In this document: positions 8,122-18,700 of the stretch, piece by piece
How positions within the stretch are numbered: position 1 is the first letter of the stretch
Layout: every line of letters begins with the position of its first letter
The notes under the pieces: generated by a model
The model's database searches: none
Seen by the model: the letters and a program-made list of their open reading frames with translations, nothing else
What the model was told of the DNA's origin: nothing
Program-made: the position numbers and the translations under genes
Origin: Desulforhopalus singaporensis
GTDB taxonomy: Bacteria > Desulfobacterota > Desulfobulbia > Desulfobulbales > Desulfocapsaceae
Direction of reading: 5' to 3'
Assembly (NCBI RefSeq): GCF_900104445.1
Contig: NZ_FNJI01000035.1
Span: forward strand, 1 to 45,191
Length of the DNA stretch: 45,191 nt

Positions 8122-9645
8122 ATGCAACACCAGGAACCCATGAAAATTGACAAGACAATCAGTATAGGTTCGGCGCTGATCTGTTCATTTTTTATTGTGG
8201 CAACGCTTATCTCAGCGGACACCGTGAAAGATGTTTTTTCAAAAATCTTCAACTTTTTTATCGCGAATTTTGGCTGGGCCTACCTGTTGGTGATGGCCGG
8301 ATTTGTCGTTTTTTCATTTGTCATGGCAATGACCCGATTCGGCAAGATTCGGTTGGGAAAAGATGATGAAGAGCCCGAGTTCGGAATTCTCAGTTGGTTT
8401 GCCATGCTTTTTGCTGCGGGAATGGGTATCGGCCTGGTTTTCTGGGGGGTCGCCGAACCGATGTTCCACTACTCGACCCCTCCCTATGCCGAGCCGAAAT
8501 CGGCTCAGGCTGCGGCAGACGCCATGCGGATTGCTTTTTTTCACTGGGGACTGCATCCATGGTCCGGATATGTAATCGTCGGCCTGGTCATGGGGTATTT
8601 CCAGTTCCGCAAGGATAAGCCGGGGCTGCTCAGCTGGACCGTCGAGCCGCTGGTGGGTGAGAAGCATGTCAAGGGGCTTCTTGGCAAGTCGATCGACTGC
8701 CTGGCCGTTGTCGTCACGCTGTTCGGCGTTGCCAACTCACTGGGCATGGGGGCCATGCAGGTCACCACCGGCCTGAACAAGGTGTACGGTATTCCCAATA
8801 CCACCGTGGTGTCGATCATTCTTATTGTAATCATCACCGTGCTTTTTGTTGTTTCCGCCGTAACCGGAGTTAATAAGGGAATCAAATGGCTGAGCAATAT
8901 AAATATGGTCATGGCTTTTGGCCTTATGGCGCTTATTTTATTTTGCGGACCGACCAACTATATCCTGGAGTCGCTTTTTGAAGCGTTGGGCGCCTACTTC
9001 CAGACCATAGTCAAATTCAGCTTTTTCCTCGATACCACCAAGGTGGTCGAAGAGCATGTGGGGTATGACTGGATGGGAAGCTGGACAATTTTCTACTGGG
9101 CCTGGTGGCTGGTATGGGCACCGTTTGTCGGAGCGTTTATCGCCCGTATTTCCAGAGGGCGTACCATCAGGGAATTTGTTTTCGGCGCGCTGCTGGCTCC
9201 GACTCTGTTGTGTGCGATCTGGTTCAGCATTCTCGGCGGAACCGCTCTCAACCTGGAGATGAACATGGCACAGAGTCCGGGAATTGCCGCGGCAGCCTTG
9301 GCGGATGCTCCGGCAGCGATTTTTCAACTGTACGAATACCTGCCTTTTACCTCGCTGCTGTCGCTTGTCACCATGGCTATTATCTGTATCTTTTTCATCA
9401 CTTCCGCCGATTCCGCCACTTACATTGTCGGCGTTATGAGCTCGGGAGGAGACCTAAACCCGAAAAATGCCCTCAAGGTAATATGGGGTGCGCTATGCAG
9501 CGGAGTCGCCATTGCCCTTCTTATGACTGGCGGGCTCAAGGCGGTGCAGACGGTGTCATTCATCTTCTCGTTTCCGTTCATGATATTGATGATCTTTATG
9601 GCATGGTCGTTTCTACGCTCCATAAAAGCTGAATTCCAGCAATAG
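8122..9645 (+). CDS. BCCT-family betaine/carnitine/choline transporter
   Basis: Inner-membrane secondary transporter, 507 aa, with the roughly 12 membrane spans usual for the family. ATG 8122 follows AAGGAG at a good distance and replaces a possible upstream start at 8068. The TM3 motif AGMGIGLVFWGVAEP is at 99-113; the family signature WTIFYWAWWLVWAPFVG is near 320, followed by FIARISRGRTIREF. The GMGIG form of the TM3 motif is the kind found in cation-coupled carriers such as BetP and BetT, not the form seen in the CaiT antiporter. It gives a second uptake route for quaternary amines beside the ABC system and has its own leader region. Confidence 0.93.
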   Translation: MQHQEPMKIDKTISIGSALICSFFIVATLISADTVKDVFSKIFNFFIANFGWAYLLVMAGFVVFSFVMAMTRFGKIRLGKDDEEPEFGILSWFAMLFAAGMGIGLVFWGVAEPMFHYSTPPYAEPKSAQAAADAMRIAFFHWGLHPWSGYVIVGLVMGYFQFRKDKPGLLSWTVEPLVGEKHVKGLLGKSIDCLAVVVTLFGVANSLGMGAMQVTTGLNKVYGIPNTTVVSIILIVIITVLFVVSAVTGVNKGIKWLSNINMVMAFGLMALILFCGPTNYILESLFEALGAYFQTIVKFSFFLDTTKVVEEHVGYDWMGSWTIFYWAWWLVWAPFVGAFIARISRGRTIREFVFGALLAPTLLCAIWFSILGGTALNLEMNMAQSPGIAAAALADAPAAIFQLYEYLPFTSLLSLVTMAIICIFFITSADSATYIVGVMSSGGDLNPKNALKVIWGALCSGVAIALLMTGGLKAVQTVSFIFSFPFMILMIFMAWSFLRSIKAEFQQ

Positions 9646-9694
9646 AGAGAGTAGGGTTGTAAACAAACTGCCGATCCAACCTTTTTGCGCACCA

Positions 9695-9722
9695 ATGCGG
9701 ATCCGGGTCACCGGATCCGCAT
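9695..9722. terminator. Hairpin between convergent BCCT and GST-like genes
   Basis: A perfect 12-bp stem (9695-9706 with 9711-9722, arm ATGCGGATCCGG) closes a 4-base loop. It lies 50 bp past the BCCT stop and 102 bp from the end of the convergent gene. No T-run follows, but position and strength fit a shared 3' end. Confidence 0.6.
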
Positions 9723-9823
9723 GACGGATTCTCAGCGGATCACTCCCTGAATATGGACCCGGTTTTCACATGAAGCGCCGCTGTGTCAGTTGATACCTGG
9801 GTGATGGTATTTGATGAATCTGG

Positions 9824-10438
9824 CTATTTAAATTCTATATTTTCTCTCTTGTAACCGGCCTGAAATTCGGGAAGGGCGGATACCGCCTTCACCAGTCGCT
9901 GCACATTTTTTTCAAGCAGGATATCGATTCCCGGGAAAGATTTCCCCCAACTTGAGTAAATAGTTGCCAGATAATCAACAATTGTCGGTTTATCTCCGGT
10001 GATGAACTCCTTTTTTTCCAGTTCCCTGTCAAGAATCGTCCATAAACCGGAGACAGATGAAGCGAGCTGTTGCAGCACGTTCACTCTTTCCTGTTCATCC
10101 ATCCTGGTACGGTTCTGAATGGCAAACATTCTTCCATAGGCGGGATGAAGCGTCGCATAGTCAAACATTAACCATCTGAGAAATTCAGCCTTGCGGGAAA
10201 GCTCGGAGGGAAGCATCGGTGAATTGTGTTTCTCAAGAAGATAAAGAGCTATAGCGGCTCCCTCGGTGATGATCTGGCCATCGGCCAATCTCAATGCCGG
10301 AACCTGGTTGGTCGGTACGATTTCACGATAATTCGTTACGTCTTCACGTTTAACCGGAGTATAGGCAAGCTGTAGTTTTTCAAGCAGTACGGTAATGCCT
10401 GTGGAGCAAGATCCGGGAATGGTATAGATGGTGTACAT
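9824..10438 (-). CDS. Glutathione S-transferase family protein (beta-class-like)
   Basis: 204 aa, start at the ATG complementary to 10436-10438 with GGAG six bases upstream; a longer in-frame extension to 10555 has no such support. The N-terminal thioredoxin-fold half shows GSCSTGITVLLEKL with Cys11, the position of the catalytic cysteine/serine in beta-class GST, then QVPALRLADGQIITEGAAI (44-62), the cis-proline and glutathione-binding segment. The all-helical C-terminal domain contains FITGDKPTIVDYLA, the N-capping/hydrophobic-staple region. Family members conjugate or reduce via glutathione; in an organism of this kind glutathione use is not certain. It is transcribed toward the BCCT gene. 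Confidence 0.88.
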   Translation of the reverse strand: MYTIYTIPGSCSTGITVLLEKLQLAYTPVKREDVTNYREIVPTNQVPALRLADGQIITEGAAIALYLLEKHNSPMLPSELSRKAEFLRWLMFDYATLHPAYGRMFAIQNRTRMDEQERVNVLQQLASSVSGLWTILDRELEKKEFITGDKPTIVDYLATIYSSWGKSFPGIDILLEKNVQRLVKAVSALPEFQAGYKRENIEFK

Positions 10439-10987
10439 GATATCTCCGTTTATGATGATTGGTTCAGCAGCTGCGAAAAACCATTGGTCGCTGCAGCCAT
10501 GTGGGGTATCGCGCAGGTTGTAATCGCTTAAGATAGAGATGAAAACAGTAACCATTCCTGTTCATTGTTCAATCCAGTTCAGGTGATAGTTTTCTGAAGG
10601 TTCCGGCGCTGAGTGCCAGAAAAGAAAAAAGAGTTGATCACTTTCCGGGAATTGGGATGGGTAAGAGTCTATAGCAATATTGTTATTATTTGTTTTTTCG
10701 GCCTTTCTGTGTTGCAGGTGACGGTAAGAGGACTGTAAGACCGTTAATTGTTGCGGATTTCGATAGGGATAGGTTCGACTTGATCCAAGTTTTACCCTTC
10801 ATTCACCCCTGTCAACATGATATGCTTATACTAACTATAAAAATATTTGAACATAACAATGCGCAAGGGATGTAGTGTAACTCTACAAGATAAATATATC
10901 GTAATGTATAGATTTTATTTGCTTTATTTTTTGTCTGTCTCTTGAGGTTTTAATCAATAATAATCGATTTAATACCGGGAGGGGGCT
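10439..10987. other. 549-bp gap between divergent GST-like gene and giant-protein operon
   Basis: No credible gene. The part from about 10,830 to 10,975 is very AT-rich and ends in the purine-rich ribosome-binding site GGGAGGGG just before the first giant gene, so the promoter of that operon probably lies here. I could not fix a particular -35/-10 pair. Confidence 0.5.
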
Positions 10988-13900
10988 TTGGACGTGGAAT
11001 CAAACAACCTCAACCTTCGTTCAATGGTTTCCTTCGGTCGATTGAATTTTCCTAGGCCGATCCAACCTGTGTCGCTATCCCGGCGTGATTTCCTCAAATG
11101 TTTTAGTGCGGCTGCTATAACCTCAAATACACCCGTCAGCAGTTTTTCTTCAACACTTTCACAATATGGTGTCAGGATCGTAACATCTGACAACCTGGCA
11201 ATCTTCAAAATTGGTTCTGTTGCCGCCTGGGTTATCGATACCAGCCGTTTCAGCGGGACCCCCAGGCTTAAAACCAAACGAAATAGCAACCGGATAACCC
11301 TGGAACTGATCGGATCGTTGATTCCCGGGACAAATATTTCAGCCGACTTTACCTGTGTGCTCAGGCGGGAACTTTTTGACTGGCGCCTGACGTTGATCTT
11401 TAAAGGTTTTCCTTTCAAGGCGACAATTTCGTTGACTGAGTGGCTGCTTGGGACTGAGCCGGCACTCTGCCCTGTCTCTTCGTACAGGGTGTTGGGCCAG
11501 CTCTGTGATACCCTGGCTTTATCCATTACCGGTGATTGTCTGCTGAAATTTAGTCCGAACTGGCAGATGGAGGTTGTTGGCGACGGTGAGATAGGTATTG
11601 GTTGCAGAGAATGGGATGTGGTTTCAAAAGTTGCAAAAATCAAAATTGTAGGTGACTCTGAGCCGAGTGTTTTTGCAAATACTCCTGCCCGACGCTCGAT
11701 TTTTCTTTTTGCAAGAGGGGAAAGACAATGGCATTTGTCATCATTGCTGCCGAAGTCCCCATATAACATTATACAGACGTCTGTAGAGAGTTTTAACCAT
11801 CTTGCCCTGGAGTTGGGAGACAGCAACTTGTCAGGCTTGTCAGCGGCGATAATTGCATTTGACAGTAGTGATTTTTCCACGATCAGTTACCTGCCCGGCA
11901 AATCCCTGAAGGCCGTTGACGGTTCGGATTATAAAATTCCATTGACCGATGTGGTTTTTGCCACAACGTTTAATGAGTTTAATCCAGAAACGATAATCAG
12001 CGGTCGGATAGGCCGTTCACGATCTTTGCTCGATCATGATGGCTATATCATGGAAGCCGGCTACGCAGAAGGTGTCCCTCCCTTTGAATTAATTATTCGC
12101 AATAAAGAAATTTTTCACCATCGATGTGAACCGGCCTTGATTAAAGTGTTCACCAAAATGCCCGACGCAGTTACTGGCCCCATGGTTTTCCATGGCGATA
12201 CCTGGGTTTCATTTGATAACGGAATGATCTTGCTGTCCGGGGACTCTGCTGCCGCAAATATCATCGGGGATGACCGCCTACACCGTGAAAAAGATATTAT
12301 TCCCGGGGCTGCCGAGCTCAATTATGGGGCATTCAATACCGGCCACGGCCATCCGGGAAAGCAGTACAATCCGTTGCTCCTTGTTGCTTCATCAACCCTG
12401 CAAATCACGAAACCGATAAGAAAAACCTCAGGGCCACAGAGAAGAAAACAGAAACCGGCCGAAAAATCCACCGTTCGCAGTTTAAAAGAATCCAAGCCCC
12501 GGGTTTCACCTGGAAACAAACCCGCAAAACCGGTTCCGGTTCGGAAAATAGTGCCGGTACACCAGCAAGGTTTGGTCTCTCCCGATCTTACAGTGCCCGT
12601 TTTGCGCGCTGAAGATTTTCTCTGCCTAACCTTTCACTTTTATAATTTGAGGTTGGATCCGCAAAAAAGAACAAGGTTGATTCGAAAAAACACAGGTTCC
12701 AAAGCTTATATAGCCATACAGTTTCCTCCGCAGAGCATACTTGAAGAAACATTGTTTGAGGAAGAGACAAGCAGCGATCCCGCTAAAGGGCCGCCGATCC
12801 AGTCACGCATTTCCGGACCCAGCAGATTGGTCTTTATTGTTCCGGAAGAAGTCCGGACTATCCCTTATTCCTTGACAGACCTGCTTGAGGTATGCGGGAA
12901 ATATGCCGTGAGGGTGCCGCCTACTGCGCTGCCCCCTCCGGAGCAAAAAGATGATAATCTGTCGATCAGATCATTCCGGTCCCTGGCAGGAAAAACCAAG
13001 GGAAGAGTCGCGCCCTATGGTCTGACTGCAAAAAGTGATGTTCCGCAAACCATAAAGACCGACCTGAAAGCAGGCAAACTCAGCCTTCGTCCCGGCGGAC
13101 CTGAAAAAGGCCGCCCGCCCGGGCCGCTTGAAACGGTTATTGAAATGCCGTATCGGCTATGGCTCTCGCCACATAAGGGTGCTGCCTGGGCGCATTCCGC
13201 CGCACCTGTAAAAGGCCACAGAGACCGTATTGAACTCTGGCATACAAGGCTTGCGGTCCGCGGAGAAAAAGGGGATGTTGACGAAAACAATGACTATTAC
13301 CGTACCCTTCGGGCGGTGTGGTCGCCTGACTATGATCAGCAGAATGTCCCGGCTGCCGGAACAAAATCCTTTCTTACCAGTCTGGATGCTCTTGATCGGC
13401 ACGAAATTGTCGCACTAACATCGGATTTTCGTATACGGGGATATACCCCGTTGCCGGTCTGGGCAGGGCGAATGATGTTGACATCGTACGGCGCCTGGCT
13501 TAACAGCAGGGGCAGCTGGGATCCCCCCTGTGATCACAATGCCAGGAAAAAAGGCACTGCGACCGTTCAGAAAAAAATTACATCCCCGGCTCTTCTGAAA
13601 AACGCTGAATCAGGCGGTTCGTGCCCGACACCTGGAAGGGGTGAATGCAGCCCGGGGGTGTGGCTGAATGTGGAAGAGTGGCGCCACCGTGCTACCATGG
13701 GAAGGGACCATTATGTACGGGTTGTCTATAAAGGCTACCTTTTTCCCTTCGGCCACCGGGCATCTCTTATAAAGGTGACGGAACGCAAGTTCAAGGTCGT
13801 GGAAGAAGGTCCGTTAAAAGGCAATGTGGCTGCTTACCTGTATCAGAGGATCTTTATCGTTGTTCGTGAGCCGGTTCTGCACTATCCGATATTCGGGAAA

Positions 13901-15766
13901 AAAGACCGGCTGAATCCGTTTAGAAAGATAACCGTTACAACCCTGACAACCCCCAGTCTCGATAAGCCCGCGAAAACCCAGATTGACGGTTCGGACAGGC
14001 AGGCATTCTGGGTCTATGTTGCCGGAAAACCGTTCCTGTTCAGCTTAACGGGTGAAGACTGGAACGGGGTAAGGTCCGATTTTACAGCTCCGGTGATATT
14101 CCTCGATCAGTCAAAAGCCAAGAACAGCCAGTTTGTGACCAGGGTAATCCGTGATGAATATGAAAAGGATGAGCATCTGGAAAAAAGAAAAAGAGCGTGG
14201 GGAGGACAACGTGTAGCTTTCGCGGAAATAACCGGCGCCAATCCAATGGCGACTACTTTGGACACCCACACCTTCACTTTCACGGCAGAGCAGGTTGAAT
14301 GTGGCGATGCGCCGGGTGACCGTCCGCTTTTTTTCCCCGTGATGGACCATGCGCAAGTCCGCATTCCGGCTGTGGAGGCTTTGACGGGCGGTCAACTGAC
14401 GACCATCAAGATGTCAAAACTTTATGAGCAGTACGGTTTTGAGGGGAAGAATGGCCAGGGTGAGATTTATGCCCAGGTGGTTGGTGCAAATCCGCTCATC
14501 TTTAATGCGGATCAGTCGGGAGGGGTGGCAACTCCCAATATCAACATTGCCGGCCTTTCACGAAGGATGGGACCGGTCGGAGGAAATGTCGCCGAACAGG
14601 GGAAGGAACCGTCGATACTTGCTGATTTTGGAGCCGGTACCTTTGATCCCGAAGAATATTTTAAAGGCGTCGCAGATGAAGCGATGATTTTCGGAGGGAT
14701 TAAATTATTTGAGCTGTTCAGCACTAAGATGAGCAGCAGCCATGCTCCCAGGCTGGAAAACAGACCCGTTTACAAAAAAGATGAACTGCTGGCAATTGAA
14801 ACCAGGTTGATTTGGGAACCGCCTCTTGAACCACGGGTAAAAACTTTCAATACCTTGAAGGGAAAAGCAAAATTCAAGCTGGAGGTGTTGATGGTCAACA
14901 GCCTTGACGGCAACCCTCCCGAGTCTTCGATGCGCGGTGTTCTGACGGATTTTTCCATCGACCTGCTGGCTGATCTTGGTGATGCCGCAAGGTTTATCGT
15001 GATCGAGTTCGCTTCTTTTGAATTTATTTCGCTCAGCGGCTGTAAAACAGAAGTCAATCCTGTCATCCGCGATGTGCGTTTTGCAGGTGCGCTGAGTTAC
15101 GTTAACGAACTCGCAAAATTTTTATCCAGTGACGGAGTGAATATCGATGTCACTCCGTCAGGGGTAACCGCGGGCTTTAATCTCGCCATCCCAGTCATAA
15201 ACTCGGGGGTGATGGCTCTGCAGAATATTTCACTCAGTGCAGGAATTACCATCCCGTTTTCGGGTGACCCGATGAGGTTACGGTTTGCTTTTTGTGAAAG
15301 AAACAATCCGTTTTTACTTACAATTTACTGTTTTGGAGGGGGAGGCTATGTCGGGTTGGCGCTTGGTTTGGATGGGGTCGAACAACTGGAGATGGCCTTT
15401 GAGTTCGGCGCAAGCTGTGCCCTGGATATCGGAGTTGCAAGCGGCGGTGTGGAAGTTATGGCCGGTATATACATCCTGGCCGACGACGACGGCTGTGAGC
15501 TTACGGGATACCTGAGAATGTCCGGTGAACTCTCGGTTCTCGGAATTGTCAGGCTCTCCATAGAATTTTATATGACTCTCAGCCACGATACGAAAACGAA
15601 TAAAACCTGGGGGGAATGCAATCTGACAGTAGAAATAGAGATTGTGTTTTTCAGTGTTTCGGTAAGTCTGCATGTCCGCCGAGAGTTTTCGGAGCCCACC
15701 TACCTGCCATTTAGTGAAATGATGAGCCAGGACTCCTGGACGAGTTACTGCGAAGCGTTTGCCTGA
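10988..15766 (+). CDS. Giant protein of unknown function with Tat export motif
   Basis: 1592 aa from a TTG start (a GTG two codons later is equally possible; GGGAGGGG serves either). Residues 31-37 read SRRDFLK, a canonical twin-arginine motif, followed by the moderately hydrophobic CFSAAAITSNTPVSSF, so folded export to the periplasm or beyond is likely. Two Lys/Pro-rich, probably disordered linkers lie at about 472-524 and 647-720. In between are well-ordered segments, including EWRHRATMGRDHYVRVVYKG near 897 and GYLFPFGHRASLIKVTERKF just after it. The last 200 residues alternate hydrophobic and small residues with many glycines, as in beta-rich folds. No enzyme motif or membrane span is recognised. 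It starts an operon with a second giant gene 10 bp downstream. Similar unnamed giant proteins exist to my recollection, but I know no assigned function. Confidence 0.85.
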   Translation: MDVESNNLNLRSMVSFGRLNFPRPIQPVSLSRRDFLKCFSAAAITSNTPVSSFSSTLSQYGVRIVTSDNLAIFKIGSVAAWVIDTSRFSGTPRLKTKRNSNRITLELIGSLIPGTNISADFTCVLRRELFDWRLTLIFKGFPFKATISLTEWLLGTEPALCPVSSYRVLGQLCDTLALSITGDCLLKFSPNWQMEVVGDGEIGIGCREWDVVSKVAKIKIVGDSEPSVFANTPARRSIFLFARGERQWHLSSLLPKSPYNIIQTSVESFNHLALELGDSNLSGLSAAIIAFDSSDFSTISYLPGKSLKAVDGSDYKIPLTDVVFATTFNEFNPETIISGRIGRSRSLLDHDGYIMEAGYAEGVPPFELIIRNKEIFHHRCEPALIKVFTKMPDAVTGPMVFHGDTWVSFDNGMILLSGDSAAANIIGDDRLHREKDIIPGAAELNYGAFNTGHGHPGKQYNPLLLVASSTLQITKPIRKTSGPQRRKQKPAEKSTVRSLKESKPRVSPGNKPAKPVPVRKIVPVHQQGLVSPDLTVPVLRAEDFLCLTFHFYNLRLDPQKRTRLIRKNTGSKAYIAIQFPPQSILEETLFEEETSSDPAKGPPIQSRISGPSRLVFIVPEEVRTIPYSLTDLLEVCGKYAVRVPPTALPPPEQKDDNLSIRSFRSLAGKTKGRVAPYGLTAKSDVPQTIKTDLKAGKLSLRPGGPEKGRPPGPLETVIEMPYRLWLSPHKGAAWAHSAAPVKGHRDRIELWHTRLAVRGEKGDVDENNDYYRTLRAVWSPDYDQQNVPAAGTKSFLTSLDALDRHEIVALTSDFRIRGYTPLPVWAGRMMLTSYGAWLNSRGSWDPPCDHNARKKGTATVQKKITSPALLKNAESGGSCPTPGRGECSPGVWLNVEEWRHRATMGRDHYVRVVYKGYLFPFGHRASLIKVTERKFKVVEEGPLKGNVAAYLYQRIFIVVREPVLHYPIFGKKDRLNPFRKITVTTLTTPSLDKPAKTQIDGSDRQAFWVYVAGKPFLFSLTGEDWNGVRSDFTAPVIFLDQSKAKNSQFVTRVIRDEYEKDEHLEKRKRAWGGQRVAFAEITGANPMATTLDTHTFTFTAEQVECGDAPGDRPLFFPVMDHAQVRIPAVEALTGGQLTTIKMSKLYEQYGFEGKNGQGEIYAQVVGANPLIFNADQSGGVATPNINIAGLSRRMGPVGGNVAEQGKEPSILADFGAGTFDPEEYFKGVADEAMIFGGIKLFELFSTKMSSSHAPRLENRPVYKKDELLAIETRLIWEPPLEPRVKTFNTLKGKAKFKLEVLMVNSLDGNPPESSMRGVLTDFSIDLLADLGDAARFIVIEFASFEFISLSGCKTEVNPVIRDVRFAGALSYVNELAKFLSSDGVNIDVTPSGVTAGFNLAIPVINSGVMALQNISLSAGITIPFSGDPMRLRFAFCERNNPFLLTIYCFGGGGYVGLALGLDGVEQLEMAFEFGASCALDIGVASGGVEVMAGIYILADDDGCELTGYLRMSGELSVLGIVRLSIEFYMTLSHDTKTNKTWGECNLTVEIEIVFFSVSVSLHVRREFSEPTYLPFSEMMSQDSWTSYCEAFA

Positions 15767-15776
15767 GGGGAATGAG

Positions 15777-18700
15777 ATGGATACGGAAATAATTTGGACC
15801 GTACTGCCGAACGGCCGGGTTAACGGGAAAGCAAGAGCAACCTTGTTTGTTGCTCCCCAACTTTCGGGAGGTGCAACTTTAAGCGAATTTGCATTATTTC
15901 ACAATTGGCCAAGAACCCTCGTCGATGACAACGGCAACTGGAAGATTACTATCAAGCTGCTGTTTTCCAATCCGGGAATTCAGATCGAGTCGCTACCGCT
16001 TGCAGAAACAGCAAAAACCGGGCAGCCAAGACTCCCTGATCATAGGTTGTGGTCGTCGATTTTTCCACCCGAAACCACCGTGAACAGTTTTAAGGTAGAA
16101 GATCTGTCGCAACGAAGGATAAACTCGTTTCCCGCAACCAATATCAAAGCTCTTGTCGACAAATCATACCGCACGTTTGCTGCAGCTTCTCCGACAAGAC
16201 TGCCGCGCAAAACCGGCCTGTTGAACAGTAAGAATCTAAGGCTCAATGATATTTCCGTGGTGCCGAGGACGAGAGTCTCGGTAGATGGGCAGCCAACTGT
16301 TTTTGCCCGTAAAGGTGAGCGGCGCAACTACGCGAAAATGGCGAAAGAGCAGAGCGGACGCCTGGGGAGAACCGTTACCAGGGAAGATCTGAGACTGTCG
16401 GAATTGCGTGACCAGATAGATGGCGAAATAGAAAGGCAGTTTACCGATCCCAATTTGGGCGTGCTCAAAGCGATTCCCCCCCGGCCCGCCAACGCAAGGG
16501 AAGATTTCATGCAGTTGAAAAAATTTACCATACCGCGCCGCAGCCGACCCTTGGAGGACAAGGTACAGGCGATCCGGATGGATTTTCATCAGATGGTAAC
16601 AGCCTATAGCCAATATCCCGCGTTAATGAGGCGGCTCGGCCTGGCAATCGATATCGTGCTGCTGGAAGATCCTCCCGCCGGAAACGGATTTGTGCGGGTC
16701 ACGATCGATCCCGAAGAACTGCAGACGAAGGCACCGAAGACCCGCTATTCATTTAATCCCGGTGCAGTCGACTGTTTAAGTTTTTCGGTCGCGGTTGAAA
16801 AGGATAGTGACCTCCAAAATCGGTGTCTGCAGCTGGACAAGAGTGAGTATTCTCTGGAGCATCTGGATATAGCCGGCGCCGGCAGCAAGGTCATGGACCT
16901 TGCTGATAAACTAAGCCAGGAAACAGTCAGCCGCAGTTCCGACACGGATGAAAGAGCGCCGTTGCCGGCACTGCAGACGGCAGGAATATCGCTTGTCAGG
17001 ACCGGCCGGGCTCACATGTACCACACATATTTTACGAAGCAGCAAACAAAGTTACAGCCATATTTTTCCCAAAAAAAGCTCAGCACCTCTTCTGGCCAGG
17101 CTGATATAAAGGAAAAATCCAAGGTGATGGCAAGAACCAGGATGGCGGACGAAGAGCAGGCCGCAGAACTCTGGGCGGATGACCTGACGAGAGGCTACCG
17201 CATCGACGTTTTTGACGGTACCTCCAGTCAGTGGCGTTCCCTGTGCAGAAGAAAAACTATTTTTATGTACGCTGACGGTAGTGGGAGCTGGGAAGAGACG
17301 GGTGAGATCAATGATGGCTGGGTATCGCTGGCGGTCACTCAATCCAGGGATGGTGATGACGATGATCTGTATATACATGAATCATTGTTTCGCTGGTCCG
17401 GCTGGAGTCTTGTAGCGCCTCGGCCTGGAAAGACATTGAGCAGTGATTATAAATCGGTGGAGCAAACAAGCAAACCGGCGCAAGATCTGAATCTGGCCAT
17501 ACAGGCTGAAGCCCTGAAAGGGAGCCTGCCCCGGTTGCGGTTTGGAGCATCGTATAAAATCAGAGCGCGTGCGGTTGATCTTGCAGGAAACAGTCTCTCG
17601 CTGGCGGAAGCCAATGATCTGACCTCCGAAGATCGGAACAGTTCGCTGGTAACAGCAGGAAATTATACTTACCGCCGATACGAACCTGTCGCTCAACCTG
17701 TTGTTCTTGCGCGTAACGCCCTGAACAAGTCAAGCGGCGAGTCGATTGAGAGGCTGGTGATCAGGAGCTATAACAGCAATCCATCCCTGGACGGAGCCGG
17801 GTCGAAAGAAAAATCACAAAGACACATCGCTCCGACCGGAACGGCTCAACTCCTGGCGGAATTTCACGGTAAATTTGATAACGACAAAGGACAGCCGCGA
17901 GCTGATTTGTATAACACCATAATAAGTCACGACAACCCGTTGCCCAATAAGGACAGCGTGTATAACCAACCCGCTGTGCCTCTTACATATTTGCCGGATC
18001 CTGCAGCAACAGGCGCTGCTTTTGCCAATTTACCCACCGATGGAACTCTGGACAACAGCGTCATTGTCCAGAGCGGTGACGGCATAACCGAAACATGGAA
18101 TATTGAGCCTCCATCGGCGACAATCAGGCACGTTCATCAGATCAGTTTTGGCAGGGAATCGTTATGGCCGGATCTGAAAACGTTTCGGTTTGTAATTTCA
18201 GGATGTTTGAAGCCGAAGAATCCTGAGTGGGATCCGGCTGGGCGGGAGTTGAATGTATTCCTGCTGCCGGGAGAGACCCGAAAAGTGAGGCTGAGCTCGT
18301 ACATATCCGAGAATGATCTGGATAAATTCGAACTATGGAACTCCATGAAAAAAGATGGAAATGTCGGCCAGTTGAGAAGCAGGGTTCTGGCCGGTGTACA
18401 CTGGATGATAACGCCGTACAGGGAGATCACCCTGGTTCATGCGGTTCAGCAGCCCCTGGTCATACCTGACTTTAATTCTCTCGCTTCATTTCGTAATAGG
18501 GATGAGGGGTGGACTACCCTGGCGGATACCTTTCCTGTAGATGGGAAAAGCACCGGCAGAATAGATGTTCATGGCAGCTGGCGGGAGATTGACGACAGAG
18601 GTGCAGGACCCAGACGCATAGATGCCAGGGGACATGCGTTTGAGATATCTGTAAAATATGAGGATTCAGAAGTCAGCTTCGGTCCGGATGGAACCAAATC

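Noticed and set aside
8637-8700. Possibility that the BCCT gene is co-transcribed with the SDR genes
   Set aside because: A 364-bp gap with an inverted repeat separates them, so independent transcription is more likely, although read-through cannot be excluded.
10690-10875. 61-codon plus-strand frame upstream of the giant operon
   Set aside because: No ribosome site, AT-rich leader-like sequence, no recognisable protein pattern.
10969-11880. 303-codon minus-strand frame opposite the start of the first giant gene
   Set aside because: It is the shadow of the giant gene; the plus frame has a Tat signal, a ribosome site and 1592 uninterrupted codons.
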